Source: Desulfuromonadaceae bacterium (GTDB taxonomy: Bacteria > Desulfobacterota > Desulfuromonadia > Desulfuromonadales > Desulfuromonadaceae). Taken from it: a stretch of 5,862 nt of DNA. The notes beneath the pieces were generated by a model. The model saw only the letters and a list, made by a program, of their open reading frames with translations, was not told the origin of the DNA and did no database searches. The stretch covers positions 1-5,862 of the forward strand of contig JAMOOS010000331.1 of NCBI GenBank assembly GCA_027065245.1. The letters are read 5' to 3'. Position 1 is the stretch's first letter, and every line of letters begins with the position of its first letter. Made by a program: the position numbers and the translations under genes. Shown here piece after piece: positions 1 through 5,332 of this stretch.

Positions 1-437
1 GCTGGGCCAGTGCCGCCAATCTGGAGCGCTTTGCCGGTATGAATGTTTCACCGCCGCTACTTGCCGCCCTGTTGCTGGGGCGCCTGCCGGATGGTGTGCT
101 GGAACAGGGGCGAGTGACTGCCTGCCGCAATGGAGTCGAACTGTTTGTCGACCCAGGAAGGTATCGGGTGATATTTGATGATAACCGCATTAAATCAATA
201 TGTTACAGTGTAAATAATAATGTTGTTTATAAAGTAGTGTATTCTGCTTACAACAGAGCAAATGGGTTTGCCTCCCACATTGTGTTTAGCATGCCGCAAC
301 AACAGTTGGAACTGGATATAACCATGGATGATGTTGAACTGAATCCCGCTTTTACCGGCGGCAGTTTTGTATTACAACCACCGGCTACAGTGGCAGTTGA
401 AGATATGGATCGCGCCTGGAGTGGAGATCAACCATGA
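1..437 (+). CDS. LolB/DUF4292-like lipoprotein, C-terminal part (5' truncated by window edge)
   Basis: The reading frame is open from the left edge (first full codon at base 3) to TGA at 435-437, so this is the last ~144 residues of a longer protein; the ATG at 39 is probably internal because recognisable family sequence (ANLERFAG) lies before it. Visible features are a proline/leucine-rich helix ending in LLLGRLPDG, then alternating beta strands, and a C-terminal VELNPAF...FVLQPP pattern. This resembles the end of LolB-fold proteins annotated DUF4292, which are usually outer-membrane-anchored lipoproteins. The N-terminal lipobox is outside the window, so lipidation is inferred from the family. 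The stop overlaps the next start by 4 bp (ATGA), implying translational coupling with the peptide-binding protein gene. Bases about 175-240 are strikingly AT-rich (14 G+C in 60 at 181-240) compared with 41 in 60 at 61-120. Exact function is unknown; family call is from motif memory, not a search. Confidence 0.62.
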   Translation, partial: WASAANLERFAGMNVSPPLLAALLLGRLPDGVLEQGRVTACRNGVELFVDPGRYRVIFDDNRIKSICYSVNNNVVYKVVYSAYNRANGFASHIVFSMPQQQLELDITMDDVELNPAFTGGSFVLQPPATVAVEDMDRAWSGDQP

Positions 438-2056
438 GAGCGCTTGTTGTCGCGCTGATGCTGTGTTGCGTTTTAACCGCCTGTCGCGACAATGCCGTGC
501 CGGAGCAGCGTGCCGACAATGGCGGCGCGCCACAACCGGCGGTGGGCGACACCATTATCGAAGGCACCAGTGCCGATGCCAGCAACCTGCTGCCCATGCT
601 GGCCATGGACAGCGCTTCTGGTCAGATTTGCGGGCTGGTTTACAACGGTTTGGTGCGCTATGACAAAAATCTGCACATCGAGGGGGAACTGGCCGAATCG
701 TGGCAGATCAGCGCCGACGGACGCGAGATCACCTTCCATCTGCGTCACGGGGTAAAATGGCACGACGGCGCCCCGTTTACCAGTGCCGATGTGCTGTTCA
801 CCTACCACCTTATCATCGACCCCAAAACTCCCACCGCCTACGCCGAGCGCTACAAACAGGTGGTGGAAGCCAGCGCGCCCGATCCGTACACCTTCAAGGT
901 ACGTTACGCCAGACCGCTGGCGTCCGCCCTTATCAGTTGGGGGATAGCTATCCATCCACGCCATCTGCTCGCCGGGCAGGATATCACCAAAAGCCCGCTG
1001 GCGCGCGCCCCCATAGGTACCGGGCCGTACCGTTTTGTCCAGTGGGTGCCGGGGGAAAAGATCGTTTTGGAGCGTAACAGCGATTACTTTGAAGGCGCGC
1101 CCTATATCAAGCGGGTGGTCTATCGCATTATTCCCGACTCCACCACCATGTTTCTCGAACTGCAATCGGCCGGGCTGGATCAGATGGGGCTGACACCGCT
1201 GCAGTACGCGCGCCAGACCGATACTCCGGCATTTCGTCGCCGTTTCCGCCGCTATCGTTATCCGGCGTTTGCCTATACCTACCTCGGCTACAATTTGCGC
1301 CACAAGATGTTTCAGGATAAACGGGTGCGCCAGGCTTTGAGTTACGCCATCAACAAACAGGAACTGGTAGATGGCGTGCTCATGGGACTCGGTCAGGTAG
1401 CTACCGGGCCGTACAAACCTGGCACCTGGCAATATAATCCTGATGTGAAACGCTACCCGTACAATCCGCAACGGGCGCGTAAGCTGTTGCGTCAGGCCGG
1501 TTGGAGCGACAGTGACGGTGACGGTATAGTGGACAAGGATGGCCAGCCACTGGCGTTTACCATCATCACCAATCAGGGTAACGATCAACGTATCAAGGCG
1601 GCGGAGATTATCCAGCGCCGTTTTGCCCAGGTGGGGGTAAAGGTAAAGATTCGCGTTATCGAGTGGGCATCGCTGCTCAAGGAGTTTATCACGCCACGCC
1701 GCTTTGACGCCGTGGTCATGGGCTGGACTATTCCCAACGATCCCGATTCCTACAACGTCTGGCATTCGAGTAAAACCGCTCCCGGCAAGCTCAACTTTAT
1801 CGGCTACAAAAACAGTCGGGTCGACGAGCTGCTGGAGCAGGGGCGCCACACCTTGGTGCGCCGCCAGCGCAAAAAAATCTACGACGAATTTCAGCGCATT
1901 CTCGCCGAAGAGCAGCCGTACACCTTTTTGTTTGTTCCCGATGCTCTGCCGGTGGTGGCCCGGCGTTTCTATGGCATCAAAGAAGCGCCGGCTGGTATAG
2001 CGTACAACTTCATCCGCTGGTACGTACCGGCTGATCAGCAGCGCTATCAGCGTTAG
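434..2056 (+). CDS. Peptide/nickel-type ABC importer substrate-binding lipoprotein (SBP family 5)
   Basis: This 540-residue protein is a family 5 solute-binding protein (DppA/OppA type), which captures oligopeptides or similar ligands outside the inner membrane and delivers them to an ABC permease. A short lipoprotein signal is visible: hydrophobic residues 3-16 ending in the lipobox LTAC with Cys17 as lipidated residue. Family signatures follow in order: the N-terminal lobe with VYNGLVRYD, the VKWHDGAPFTSADV motif around W109-G112, APIGTGPYRF around residues 192-201, RQALSYAINK in the middle, and a C-terminal YNFIRWYVP. Length is normal for the family. Residues 359-370 form an EF-hand-like loop (DSDGDGIVDKDG) often seen in this family. 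The ATG at 434 is preceded by GGAGA at 423-427, and it overlaps the upstream stop. A permease gene follows after 9 bp. Ligand cannot be told from sequence; binding-pocket specificity in this family is not readable by eye. Confidence 0.93.
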   Translation: MRALVVALMLCCVLTACRDNAVPEQRADNGGAPQPAVGDTIIEGTSADASNLLPMLAMDSASGQICGLVYNGLVRYDKNLHIEGELAESWQISADGREITFHLRHGVKWHDGAPFTSADVLFTYHLIIDPKTPTAYAERYKQVVEASAPDPYTFKVRYARPLASALISWGIAIHPRHLLAGQDITKSPLARAPIGTGPYRFVQWVPGEKIVLERNSDYFEGAPYIKRVVYRIIPDSTTMFLELQSAGLDQMGLTPLQYARQTDTPAFRRRFRRYRYPAFAYTYLGYNLRHKMFQDKRVRQALSYAINKQELVDGVLMGLGQVATGPYKPGTWQYNPDVKRYPYNPQRARKLLRQAGWSDSDGDGIVDKDGQPLAFTIITNQGNDQRIKAAEIIQRRFAQVGVKVKIRVIEWASLLKEFITPRRFDAVVMGWTIPNDPDSYNVWHSSKTAPGKLNFIGYKNSRVDELLEQGRHTLVRRQRKKIYDEFQRILAEEQPYTFLFVPDALPVVARRFYGIKEAPAGIAYNFIRWYVPADQQRYQR

Positions 2057-2059
2057 GAG
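2055..2059 (+). promoter_or_regulatory. Ribosome binding site of the permease gene, overlapping the upstream stop
   Basis: AGGAG starts inside the TAG stop codon of the binding-protein gene and sits 6 bases before the ATG at 2066. The overlap suggests that ribosomes finishing the binding protein help start the permease. Confidence 0.75.
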
Positions 2060-2065
2060 CGCCGT

Positions 2066-3040
2066 ATGCTTGTATATCTGTCCAAACGGTTACTGTTGAT
2101 GATACCGCTGCTGCTGGGTATCACTCTTATCTCCTTTGTAGTGATCCACCTCGCTCCCGGCGAACCAACCGATCTGCAAACGGAGATGAACCCTGAAGCC
2201 GGGGTGGAACTCAAAGCACGCCTGCGCGCCCAGTACGGCCTGGACAAGCCGATTGCACTGCAGTATGTCGACTGGGTGGGGCGGTTGGCACGCCTCGATT
2301 TTGGCACCTCGTTTTCTCAGGATCGCCGCCCGGTATGGGACAAAATCGTCGAACGCCTGCCGGTGACCATCCTAATTAACGTACTCTCCATCGGTCTTAT
2401 TCTGCTGGTGTCGATTCCCATCGGCATTATGGCAGCGGTGCGGCGCGGCAGCGCTTTTGACCGCTGGACCACCCTGTTTGTTTTCATCGGCTTTGCCACG
2501 CCGTCGTTCTGGCTGGCCCTGTTGCTTATGGATTATCTTGGCGCCTATCTGGGGCTGGTACCCATCTCCGGTATCAAATCCTTAGGCTATGAATATTTGA
2601 GCAGCGGCGAGCAGATATGGGATGTGATCCATCATCTGCTGCTGCCGGTGCTGGTATCGGCCTTTGGCGGTCTGGCCGGTTTTTCCCGCTATATGCGCTC
2701 CAACATGCTCGAAGTGATCAATCAGGACTATATCCTCACCGCCCGAGCCAAGGGGCTGTCGGAACGGCTGGTAATCATGCGCCACGCCCTGCGTAACGCT
2801 CTATTGCCGGTGATCACCATTCTCGGCTTATCGGTGCCGGGGCTCATCGGCGGCAGCGTAATCTTTGAAAGCATCTTTGCCATTCCCGGCATGGGTAAAC
2901 TGTTTTACGACGCGGTAATGATGCGCGACTATCCTCTTATCATGGGCGTTCTGGTAATCGGCGCCGTTCTCACCCTGCTGGGCAACATGCTGGCTGATAT
3001 CGGCTACGCTGTTGCTGATCCGCGTATTCGTAATGGTTGA
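2066..3040 (+). CDS. Peptide/nickel-type ABC transporter permease (DppB/OppB family)
   Basis: This 324-residue inner-membrane protein is the DppB/OppB-type half of the heterodimeric channel of a peptide importer. The sequence shows the typical first helix (about residues 9-30) ending in HLAPGEP, a periplasmic loop with YGLDKPIALQY and LDFGTSF, further hydrophobic helices near residues 100-122, 134-157, 185-208, 244-268 and 285-312, and the cytoplasmic EAA coupling loop (DYILTARAKGL at 221-231, then RHALRNALLPV at 239-249) that contacts the ATPase. It ends in ADPRIRNG, the normal end for this family, so the gene is full length. It follows the binding-protein gene by 9 bp in the same operon. 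The expected DppC-type partner permease and the DppD/DppF ATPases are not downstream; the next gene belongs to polysaccharide synthesis. The partner subunits must be elsewhere, or the system is incomplete. Confidence 0.93.
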   Translation: MLVYLSKRLLLMIPLLLGITLISFVVIHLAPGEPTDLQTEMNPEAGVELKARLRAQYGLDKPIALQYVDWVGRLARLDFGTSFSQDRRPVWDKIVERLPVTILINVLSIGLILLVSIPIGIMAAVRRGSAFDRWTTLFVFIGFATPSFWLALLLMDYLGAYLGLVPISGIKSLGYEYLSSGEQIWDVIHHLLLPVLVSAFGGLAGFSRYMRSNMLEVINQDYILTARAKGLSERLVIMRHALRNALLPVITILGLSVPGLIGGSVIFESIFAIPGMGKLFYDAVMMRDYPLIMGVLVIGAVLTLLGNMLADIGYAVADPRIRNG

Positions 3041-3098
3041 ATATCTCTCACCTCATTGCTGCGTGGTTGCTATTTGAATTATCTGTAAATCTGTCTTC

Positions 3099-3118
3099 AT
3101 ATCGCAATATATCGTAAT
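3099..3118. repeat. Tandem direct repeat, 2 x 10 bp
   Basis: ATATCGCAAT is followed immediately by ATATCGTAAT, 9 of 10 bases identical. The 10-bp period equals about one helical turn, which would place two identical protein contacts on one DNA face. It lies about 190 bp upstream of the sugar phosphotransferase start. An operator role is only inferred; chance in AT-rich DNA is possible. Confidence 0.45.
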
Positions 3119-3185
3119 TGCTGAATTAATCACATTTTCAAGTGTTTCGGCGATTGCCCGTCTAATGCTCTCGCGTAACTTCATT

Positions 3186-3224
3186 AAAAATTAGTTGAAA
3201 TTCTTTTTTTAAAACTAATTTTTT
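3186..3224 (+). terminator. AT-rich inverted repeat with T-run; weak terminator or regulatory palindrome
   Basis: AAAAATTAGTT (3186-3196) is the exact reverse complement of AACTAATTTTT (3213-3223), an 11-bp perfect stem with a 16-base spacer. The right arm ends in a run of six T (3219-3224). The stem has only two G-C pairs, so the hairpin is weak. It could end the importer transcript about 150 bases after the permease stop, act bidirectionally, or be an operator just upstream of the polysaccharide promoter. Confidence 0.4.
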
Positions 3225-3227
3225 CCA

Positions 3228-3256
3228 TTGTCATTTGCTGTTCGTTGGGATAGTGT
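3228..3256 (+). promoter_or_regulatory. Weak sigma70-like promoter candidate for the polysaccharide operon
   Basis: TTGTCA (3228-3233, five of six consensus bases) is followed after 17 bases by TAGTGT (3251-3256, three of six). An alternative -10 is GATAGT at 3249-3254 with 15-base spacing. Transcription would begin near 3262 and give a leader of about 40 bases before the GTG start. The -10 match is poor, so this is a suggestion only. Confidence 0.25.
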
Positions 3257-3293
3257 GTGCGTGTTTTCATTGTTGTGCATGCAGAGTTATGCC

Positions 3294-3300
3294 GGAGGAG
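3294..3300 (+). promoter_or_regulatory. Ribosome binding site deciding the GTG start at 3305
   Basis: GGAGGAG lies 4 bases before GTG at 3305 (6 bases measured from GGAGG). The in-frame upstream GTG at 3257 has no such site before it, and its 16 extra residues look unlike a protein N-terminus of this family. This fixes the start at 3305. Confidence 0.75.
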
Positions 3301-3304
3301 CAGA

Positions 3305-4747
3305 GTGAAAGAAGATCGTCTGGATATACGCCTTAAGGGGCAGTTTCTCCTCGATATGATACTGGTAGTTCTGGCGTTTGTGCTGGCGTACCAGATAAAA
3401 AGAAGCCCGTTTTTTTTCAATGGCGGTCTTTCTAGCGACCCGAACTACTATTTAGTGCTCATCTGTGTGGTGCTGAGCAGCGCCGTCGCTTTTGATCTGT
3501 TGCGAGTAGCGCGTGGCTTCGCTGCTGCCGATTTCCGTTCTACACCACTGCCGGTAGTGAAAGCGGTGTTGGCTTCACTGGTGGGATTGGTTTTCCTTCT
3601 CTATCTATTCAAAATTGAAGCGGTGAGCAGGGCTTTACTGGCGTTGTATGTGGTGCTGCTGTGTGTATTTATGCTGCTGACCAGGTTTATCGTTATCAGT
3701 TATCGCAATTATCGCCATTCACGTGGCCGCGACAGTGGTATCCAGGTGCTGATCGTAGGCAGCCGGGAGCGCGCTGTTGAGTTAATCCATTATCTGGATC
3801 AAAACCGACCTAACGGTTACCATCTGATCGGTTGCGTTGAAACCTGTGATGAGAAGAAGCGAGTTGGTTGCGCGGTATGTGACGATGTGCATGTCATTGC
3901 CACCATGGACGAATTTCAGCGAATATTGTCGGATCAGGTGGTGGACGAAGTTATTTTTGCTATGCCTCTGAAAAAAATCGCCAATATTGTTGAACATATA
4001 TCATTTGCCGAACAGATTGGTGTCAACGTGCGGATATTGCCGGATTGGCAACTGCAGAAAATAATGTATCGTCCAGAAATAGGTTCTGTTAATATGAGCA
4101 GCTTCGTGGGTATTCCCACACTGGTGTTGTCGTCTCTGCCACGGCGGGAATTCGAGTTGGTGATAAAGGGACTGTTTGATCGTGTTGCCGCTGCTGTGGC
4201 GCTGGTGGTGCTGTCGCCACTGTTTGCCTGTTTTGCCGTGATCATTAAAGCTACTAGTGCAGGACCGGTGTTTTTTATGCAACGGCGCTGCGGCCTTAAT
4301 GGGCGGGAATTTACTTTATATAAATTTCGCACCATGGTGGCCAATGCTGAACAGTTACGCGAACAGTTGCTGGATGAAAATGAGATGGACGGACCGGTGT
4401 TTAAAATTACAGACGACCCGCGGGTTACCCGTATCGGTTCACTGTTGCGCAAAACCAGTCTTGATGAACTGCCGCAGCTGATAAATATTGTCAAAGGGGA
4501 GATGAGTTTTGTCGGACCGCGCCCGCCGTTGCCGGACGAGGTGAAGGAATACGCGGTATGGCAGCGACGGCGATTGTCTATGAAGCCTGGATTGACCTGC
4601 ATCTGGCAGGTCAGTGGTCGTAACGATATCAGTTTTGAGCAGTGGATGAACATGGATCTTGAGTATATCGATAAGTGGTCGTTTATCAGCGACATAAAAC
4701 TCATTCTGAGGACCGTGCCAGCAGTTGTTTTGGGCACCGGGCGCTGA
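3305..4747 (+). CDS. Exopolysaccharide polyprenyl-phosphate sugar phosphotransferase (WbaP/WcaJ type)
   Basis: This 480-residue inner-membrane enzyme transfers a sugar-1-phosphate from a nucleotide sugar to undecaprenyl phosphate, the first committed step of a lipid-linked polysaccharide. The order of parts is canonical: four N-terminal membrane helices (about 14-32, 48-67, 84-102, 110-128), a Rossmann-like CoA-binding-type domain opening with VLIVGSRERA (148-157), a re-entrant hydrophobic segment after KGLFDR (288-293), and the bacterial sugar transferase domain. Catalytic-domain motifs include KFRTM (340-344), KTSLDELPQ (383-391) with the Asp387-Glu388 pair expected to be catalytic, VGPRP (403-407) and KPGLTCIWQVSGR (427-439). 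The C-terminus with DLEYIDKWS and AVVLGTGR is typical of the full-length family. Start GTG is chosen for its strong Shine-Dalgarno. Which sugar is used (Glc, Gal or other) is not readable. It is the first gene of an operon with the next gene 29 bp away; base composition is more AT-rich than in the importer genes. Confidence 0.93.
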   Translation: MKEDRLDIRLKGQFLLDMILVVLAFVLAYQIKRSPFFFNGGLSSDPNYYLVLICVVLSSAVAFDLLRVARGFAAADFRSTPLPVVKAVLASLVGLVFLLYLFKIEAVSRALLALYVVLLCVFMLLTRFIVISYRNYRHSRGRDSGIQVLIVGSRERAVELIHYLDQNRPNGYHLIGCVETCDEKKRVGCAVCDDVHVIATMDEFQRILSDQVVDEVIFAMPLKKIANIVEHISFAEQIGVNVRILPDWQLQKIMYRPEIGSVNMSSFVGIPTLVLSSLPRREFELVIKGLFDRVAAAVALVVLSPLFACFAVIIKATSAGPVFFMQRRCGLNGREFTLYKFRTMVANAEQLREQLLDENEMDGPVFKITDDPRVTRIGSLLRKTSLDELPQLINIVKGEMSFVGPRPPLPDEVKEYAVWQRRRLSMKPGLTCIWQVSGRNDISFEQWMNMDLEYIDKWSFISDIKLILRTVPAVVLGTGR

Positions 4748-4776
4748 TTTTATTATTTAATTTCGGGGAGGAAACA

Positions 4777-5277
4777 ATGAAGAAAGCCGTTCTTCTGGTG
4801 GCAATGATGACTATGGTAGCATCGGTGACTTGGGCGCAGGTCACTGCCGTTATCGGCAACGATAAACTCACCGGTTCCGATTTTAAGGAGCTTACCGCCA
4901 ATGCGTTACAGACTCATCCCATAAAGGATACCGTAGCTGGTGTCGGTGGCGCTGGTGCTTCGTTGCAGGAGATTATTGCCGGAGCCATAGTAGCTAAACA
5001 GGATCTTGCAGCGGTGTTTTCAACCATGTTGAGTTTGAACATTGATGTCTGCCAGGCGATTAAGGCATCAGTCAAAGCTGGCGTGGCTCAGCCGGATGCT
5101 GCTTCTGCCGCCAAGGCTGCTGGTGTTGGTCAGGCTGAAGTGGCAAAATGTCTTGGTCTGCAGACTCCGGGCCTCGCCTATACACCGGCGCAGGCGGTAC
5201 AGAATGTGATGCCGTCTGCGGCCCGTTCTCTCGCCGGAACACCAAGCGGTGGCTTTGTAAGTCCGTCCGGGCGCTAA
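4777..5277 (+). CDS. Small secreted protein of unknown function, Ala-rich with two cysteines
   Basis: This 166-residue protein is not recognised. It starts at ATG 4777 after a strong GGGGAGGA (4765-4772) and lies 29 bp behind the sugar phosphotransferase gene with no terminator between, so it is very likely co-transcribed. A clear Sec signal peptide is present (KK at 2-3, hydrophobic core 4-15, cleavage after TWA at Ala20), leaving about 146 mature residues for the periplasm or outside. Residues 60-128 are Ala-rich and probably helical, with a loose repeating pattern: LSLNIDVCQAIKAS, VKAGVAQPDAASAA, KAAGVGQAEVAKCL. The only two cysteines, Cys92 and Cys125, sit in this part and could form a disulfide. 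The C-terminal tail (about 129-166) is Pro/Gly/Ser-rich and probably disordered. No PEP-CTERM, LPXTG or similar anchor is seen. Its position between priming enzyme and outer-membrane barrel suggests a role in polysaccharide assembly or export; this is inference. Confidence 0.82.
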   Translation: MKKAVLLVAMMTMVASVTWAQVTAVIGNDKLTGSDFKELTANALQTHPIKDTVAGVGGAGASLQEIIAGAIVAKQDLAAVFSTMLSLNIDVCQAIKASVKAGVAQPDAASAAKAAGVGQAEVAKCLGLQTPGLAYTPAQAVQNVMPSAARSLAGTPSGGFVSPSGR

Positions 5278-5281
5278 CCAC

Positions 5282-5307
5282 ACTGCAGTATTAATCTACA
5301 GTTTTTT
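5282..5307 (+). terminator. Hairpin plus T6: possible partial terminator/attenuator
   Basis: ACTGCAG (5282-5288) pairs with CTACAGT (5296-5302) around a 7-base loop, with one C-A mismatch, and is followed by T-run through 5307. The stem is short and imperfect, so termination would be leaky. It lies between the small-protein gene and the barrel gene and could lower expression of the barrel relative to the genes before it. Confidence 0.35.
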
Positions 5308-5318
5308 GTAATCACCTC

Positions 5319-5325
5319 AGGAGGG
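5319..5325 (+). promoter_or_regulatory. Ribosome binding site for a TTG-started gene
   Basis: AGGAGGG is a near-perfect Shine-Dalgarno. It precedes two adjacent TTG codons, at 5330 and 5333, by about 5 and 8 bases counted from AGGAGG. No ATG or GTG in frame is available between the upstream TAA at 5309 and the signal peptide, so initiation at TTG is required. Confidence 0.75.
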
Positions 5326-5332
5326 TGCGTTG

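Larger units (their letters stand above)
3041..3304. other. AT-rich intergenic spacer between importer operon and polysaccharide operon
   Basis: No convincing gene is visible on either strand. Bases 3061-3240 contain 58 G+C of 180, far below the flanking genes. The spacer holds a tandem 10-bp repeat, an 11-bp inverted repeat and a weak promoter candidate, listed separately. No strong GC-rich rho-independent terminator follows the permease stop. The region most likely carries the control signals of the polysaccharide operon. Confidence 0.6.

Noticed and set aside
1508..1543. EF-hand-like loop (DSDGDGIVDKDG) as evidence of a special calcium-dependent binding protein
   Set aside because: Such Asp/Gly-rich loops are recurrent in family 5 binding proteins, so it is not unusual here.
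473..1849. Long open frame on the minus strand (about 458 codons) opposite the binding-protein gene
   Set aside because: It is a by-product of the G+C-rich codon pattern of the real gene; the translation has no recognisable family, no plausible signal and no convincing ribosome binding site, while the + strand protein matches a known family end to end.
3257..3304. Upstream GTG at 3257 as start of the sugar phosphotransferase
   Set aside because: No Shine-Dalgarno before it and the 16 extra residues do not fit the family N-terminus; GTG 3305 has GGAGGAG at a good distance.
3041..3304. Sigma54 promoter, riboswitch, tRNA or small RNA gene in the spacer
   Set aside because: No GG-N10-GC element with suitable flanks was found, and no cloverleaf or recognisable riboswitch core is visible by eye.
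3934..4737. Minus-strand open frame (about 267 codons) opposite the sugar phosphotransferase domain
   Set aside because: Ser/Thr/Arg-rich shadow translation with no motif; the + strand carries all catalytic motifs of the family.
4675..4776. N-terminal extension of the small secreted protein starting within the sugar phosphotransferase gene
   Set aside because: It would bury the signal peptide 34 residues into the protein; ATG 4777 has a strong Shine-Dalgarno and directly begins a classic signal peptide.
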